This document shows, in pieces, positions 5,403 to 5,697 of a stretch of 5,697 nucleotides of DNA (the stretch's first letter is position 1; each line of letters starts with the position of its first letter). The translations under genes were made by a program, and so were the position numbers. This DNA comes from Bacillota bacterium (GTDB lineage Bacteria; Bacillota; Clostridia; Christensenellales; SZUA-584), in assembly GCA_023415915.1 (NCBI GenBank), contig JAEZIZ010000097.1, forward strand, positions 1-5,697. The letters are read 5' to 3'. The notes beneath the pieces are model-generated. The model did no database searches and had not been told where the DNA came from. It saw only the letters and a program-made list of their open reading frames with translations.

Positions 5403-5439
5403 AAAGGGCAGGGCGATGAATCCTGTCCTTTCTTTAATT
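5403..5439 (+). terminator. Intrinsic terminator after typA
   Basis: AAAGGGCAGG (5403-5412) pairs along all ten positions with CCTGTCCTTT (5422-5431), one pair being G-U, with a 9-nt loop. A T-rich tail TCTTTAATT runs from the last stem base to 5439. It begins 4 nt after the typA stop codon. Confidence 0.85.
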
Positions 5440-5677
5440 ATCATAGAAAAACCACACGCTAAGCGTATGGAGGAACGGATAGCATTAGCGTTAAAGAAAT
5501 TAAGAACGTCTTAAACCTTGATAACAGAAATACAAGAAGGATAAAGGGAACATATAGTTCATATAAATTAAAGATTCTTCGCTTGCGCTCTGAATGACAA
5601 AAGCGGCTATTACTGTAAAACCAGCTTTTATGGACGAAAGCTCATATGTCATTGCTATGAAAACAGAGGAGAAAAAA
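5440..5677. other. AT-rich intergenic region with small hairpins
   Basis: I see no convincing gene here. ACGCTAA (5456-5462) and TTAGCGT (5485-5491) are 7-bp inverted repeats around a 22-nt loop. TTAAGA (5500-5505) and TCTTAA (5509-5514) form a tight hairpin with a 3-nt loop. AGCTTT (5623-5628) and AAAGCT (5637-5642) form another, followed on the minus strand by GGTTTT, a weak terminator at best. No tRNA-like fold and no strong promoter were recognised. A dispersed-repeat-like segment (5571-5600) is listed separately. Confidence 0.5.
5571..5600. repeat. Possible copy of the 'SERSEES' dispersed intergenic repeat
   Basis: The segment AAGATTCTTCGC...CTCTGAATGACAA resembles a short repeat that I recall as common between genes in many bacterial genomes (AGATTCTTCGCTxCGCTCAGAATGACA). 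On the minus strand it translates to VIQSASEESL, close to the CHSERSEES peptide typical of spurious ORFs made by that repeat. Only one copy is in the window, so repetition cannot be shown here. The 4-bp ATTC/GAAT ends could form a weak hairpin. Confidence 0.5.
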
Positions 5678-5697
5678 GTGTACAAAAAAGAAGGTTG
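5678..5697 (+). CDS. Possible 5' end of a further gene (cut by the right edge)
   Basis: GTG at 5678 is preceded by AGAGGAG (5665-5671) with a 6-nt spacing, a good start site. It reads MYKKEG before the window ends. The frame is open further upstream, with in-frame ATGs at 5657, 5630 and 5594, but none of these has a clear SD and the last lies inside the dispersed-repeat-like segment. Six residues do not allow any functional call. Confidence 0.35.

Noticed and set aside
5500..5685. Minus-strand ORF of 61 codons containing QSASEES
   Set aside because: No SD was seen, and it includes the peptide typical of spurious ORFs across the dispersed repeat.

Overview
The window looks like chromosomal DNA of a Bacillota bacterium, probably a clostridial lineage. 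Every confident gene has a strong Shine-Dalgarno (SD) sequence, the promoters are sigma-A-like, the coding GC is moderately high, isoleucine is very often encoded by ATA, and the MocR/DMT pair is of a type well known in Bacillota. The lineage is inference. No phage, insertion sequence, CRISPR, rRNA or tRNA was seen.

Left part, minus strand (1-480). A partial gene for a DUF1062-family protein runs off the left edge; its first 60 residues (182 down to 1) carry two CxxC pairs. Upstream of it lies the most interesting stretch of the window, an AT-rich leader of about 250 nt. It starts at a near-ideal promoter (TTGACA, 16 bp, TATAAT). It then has a consensus SD and a five-codon open frame (MPAHA, stop), whose last codon and stop fall inside one arm of a 13-bp perfect inverted repeat. 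Next come a second hairpin and an intrinsic terminator with seven U residues. A further 10-bp inverted repeat ends directly at the SD of the DUF1062 gene. This layout (short translated ORF, competing stems, terminator, gene) matches ribosome-mediated attenuators such as those before antibiotic-resistance genes. The assignment is inferred from sequence alone.

Middle (481-2930). An EamA/DMT-type exporter (minus strand) and a MocR-type regulator (plus strand; GntR-like winged helix fused to a fold-type I PLP aminotransferase domain) are divergently transcribed from a 119-bp intergenic region. That region holds a 10-bp perfect inverted repeat, a third half-site and an array of GGTA boxes over both candidate promoters. 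The regulator probably controls itself and the exporter.

Right part (2985-5697). A small amidase_6-type Cys/His hydrolase without signal peptide follows the regulator. Then comes typA/bipA, a complete translational GTPase gene with its own promoter and intrinsic terminator. The last 260 bp are AT-rich and noncoding. They hold small hairpins and a short sequence resembling a dispersed repeat that yields spurious 'SASEES/SERSEES' peptides when translated. A possible start of another plus-strand gene lies at the right edge.
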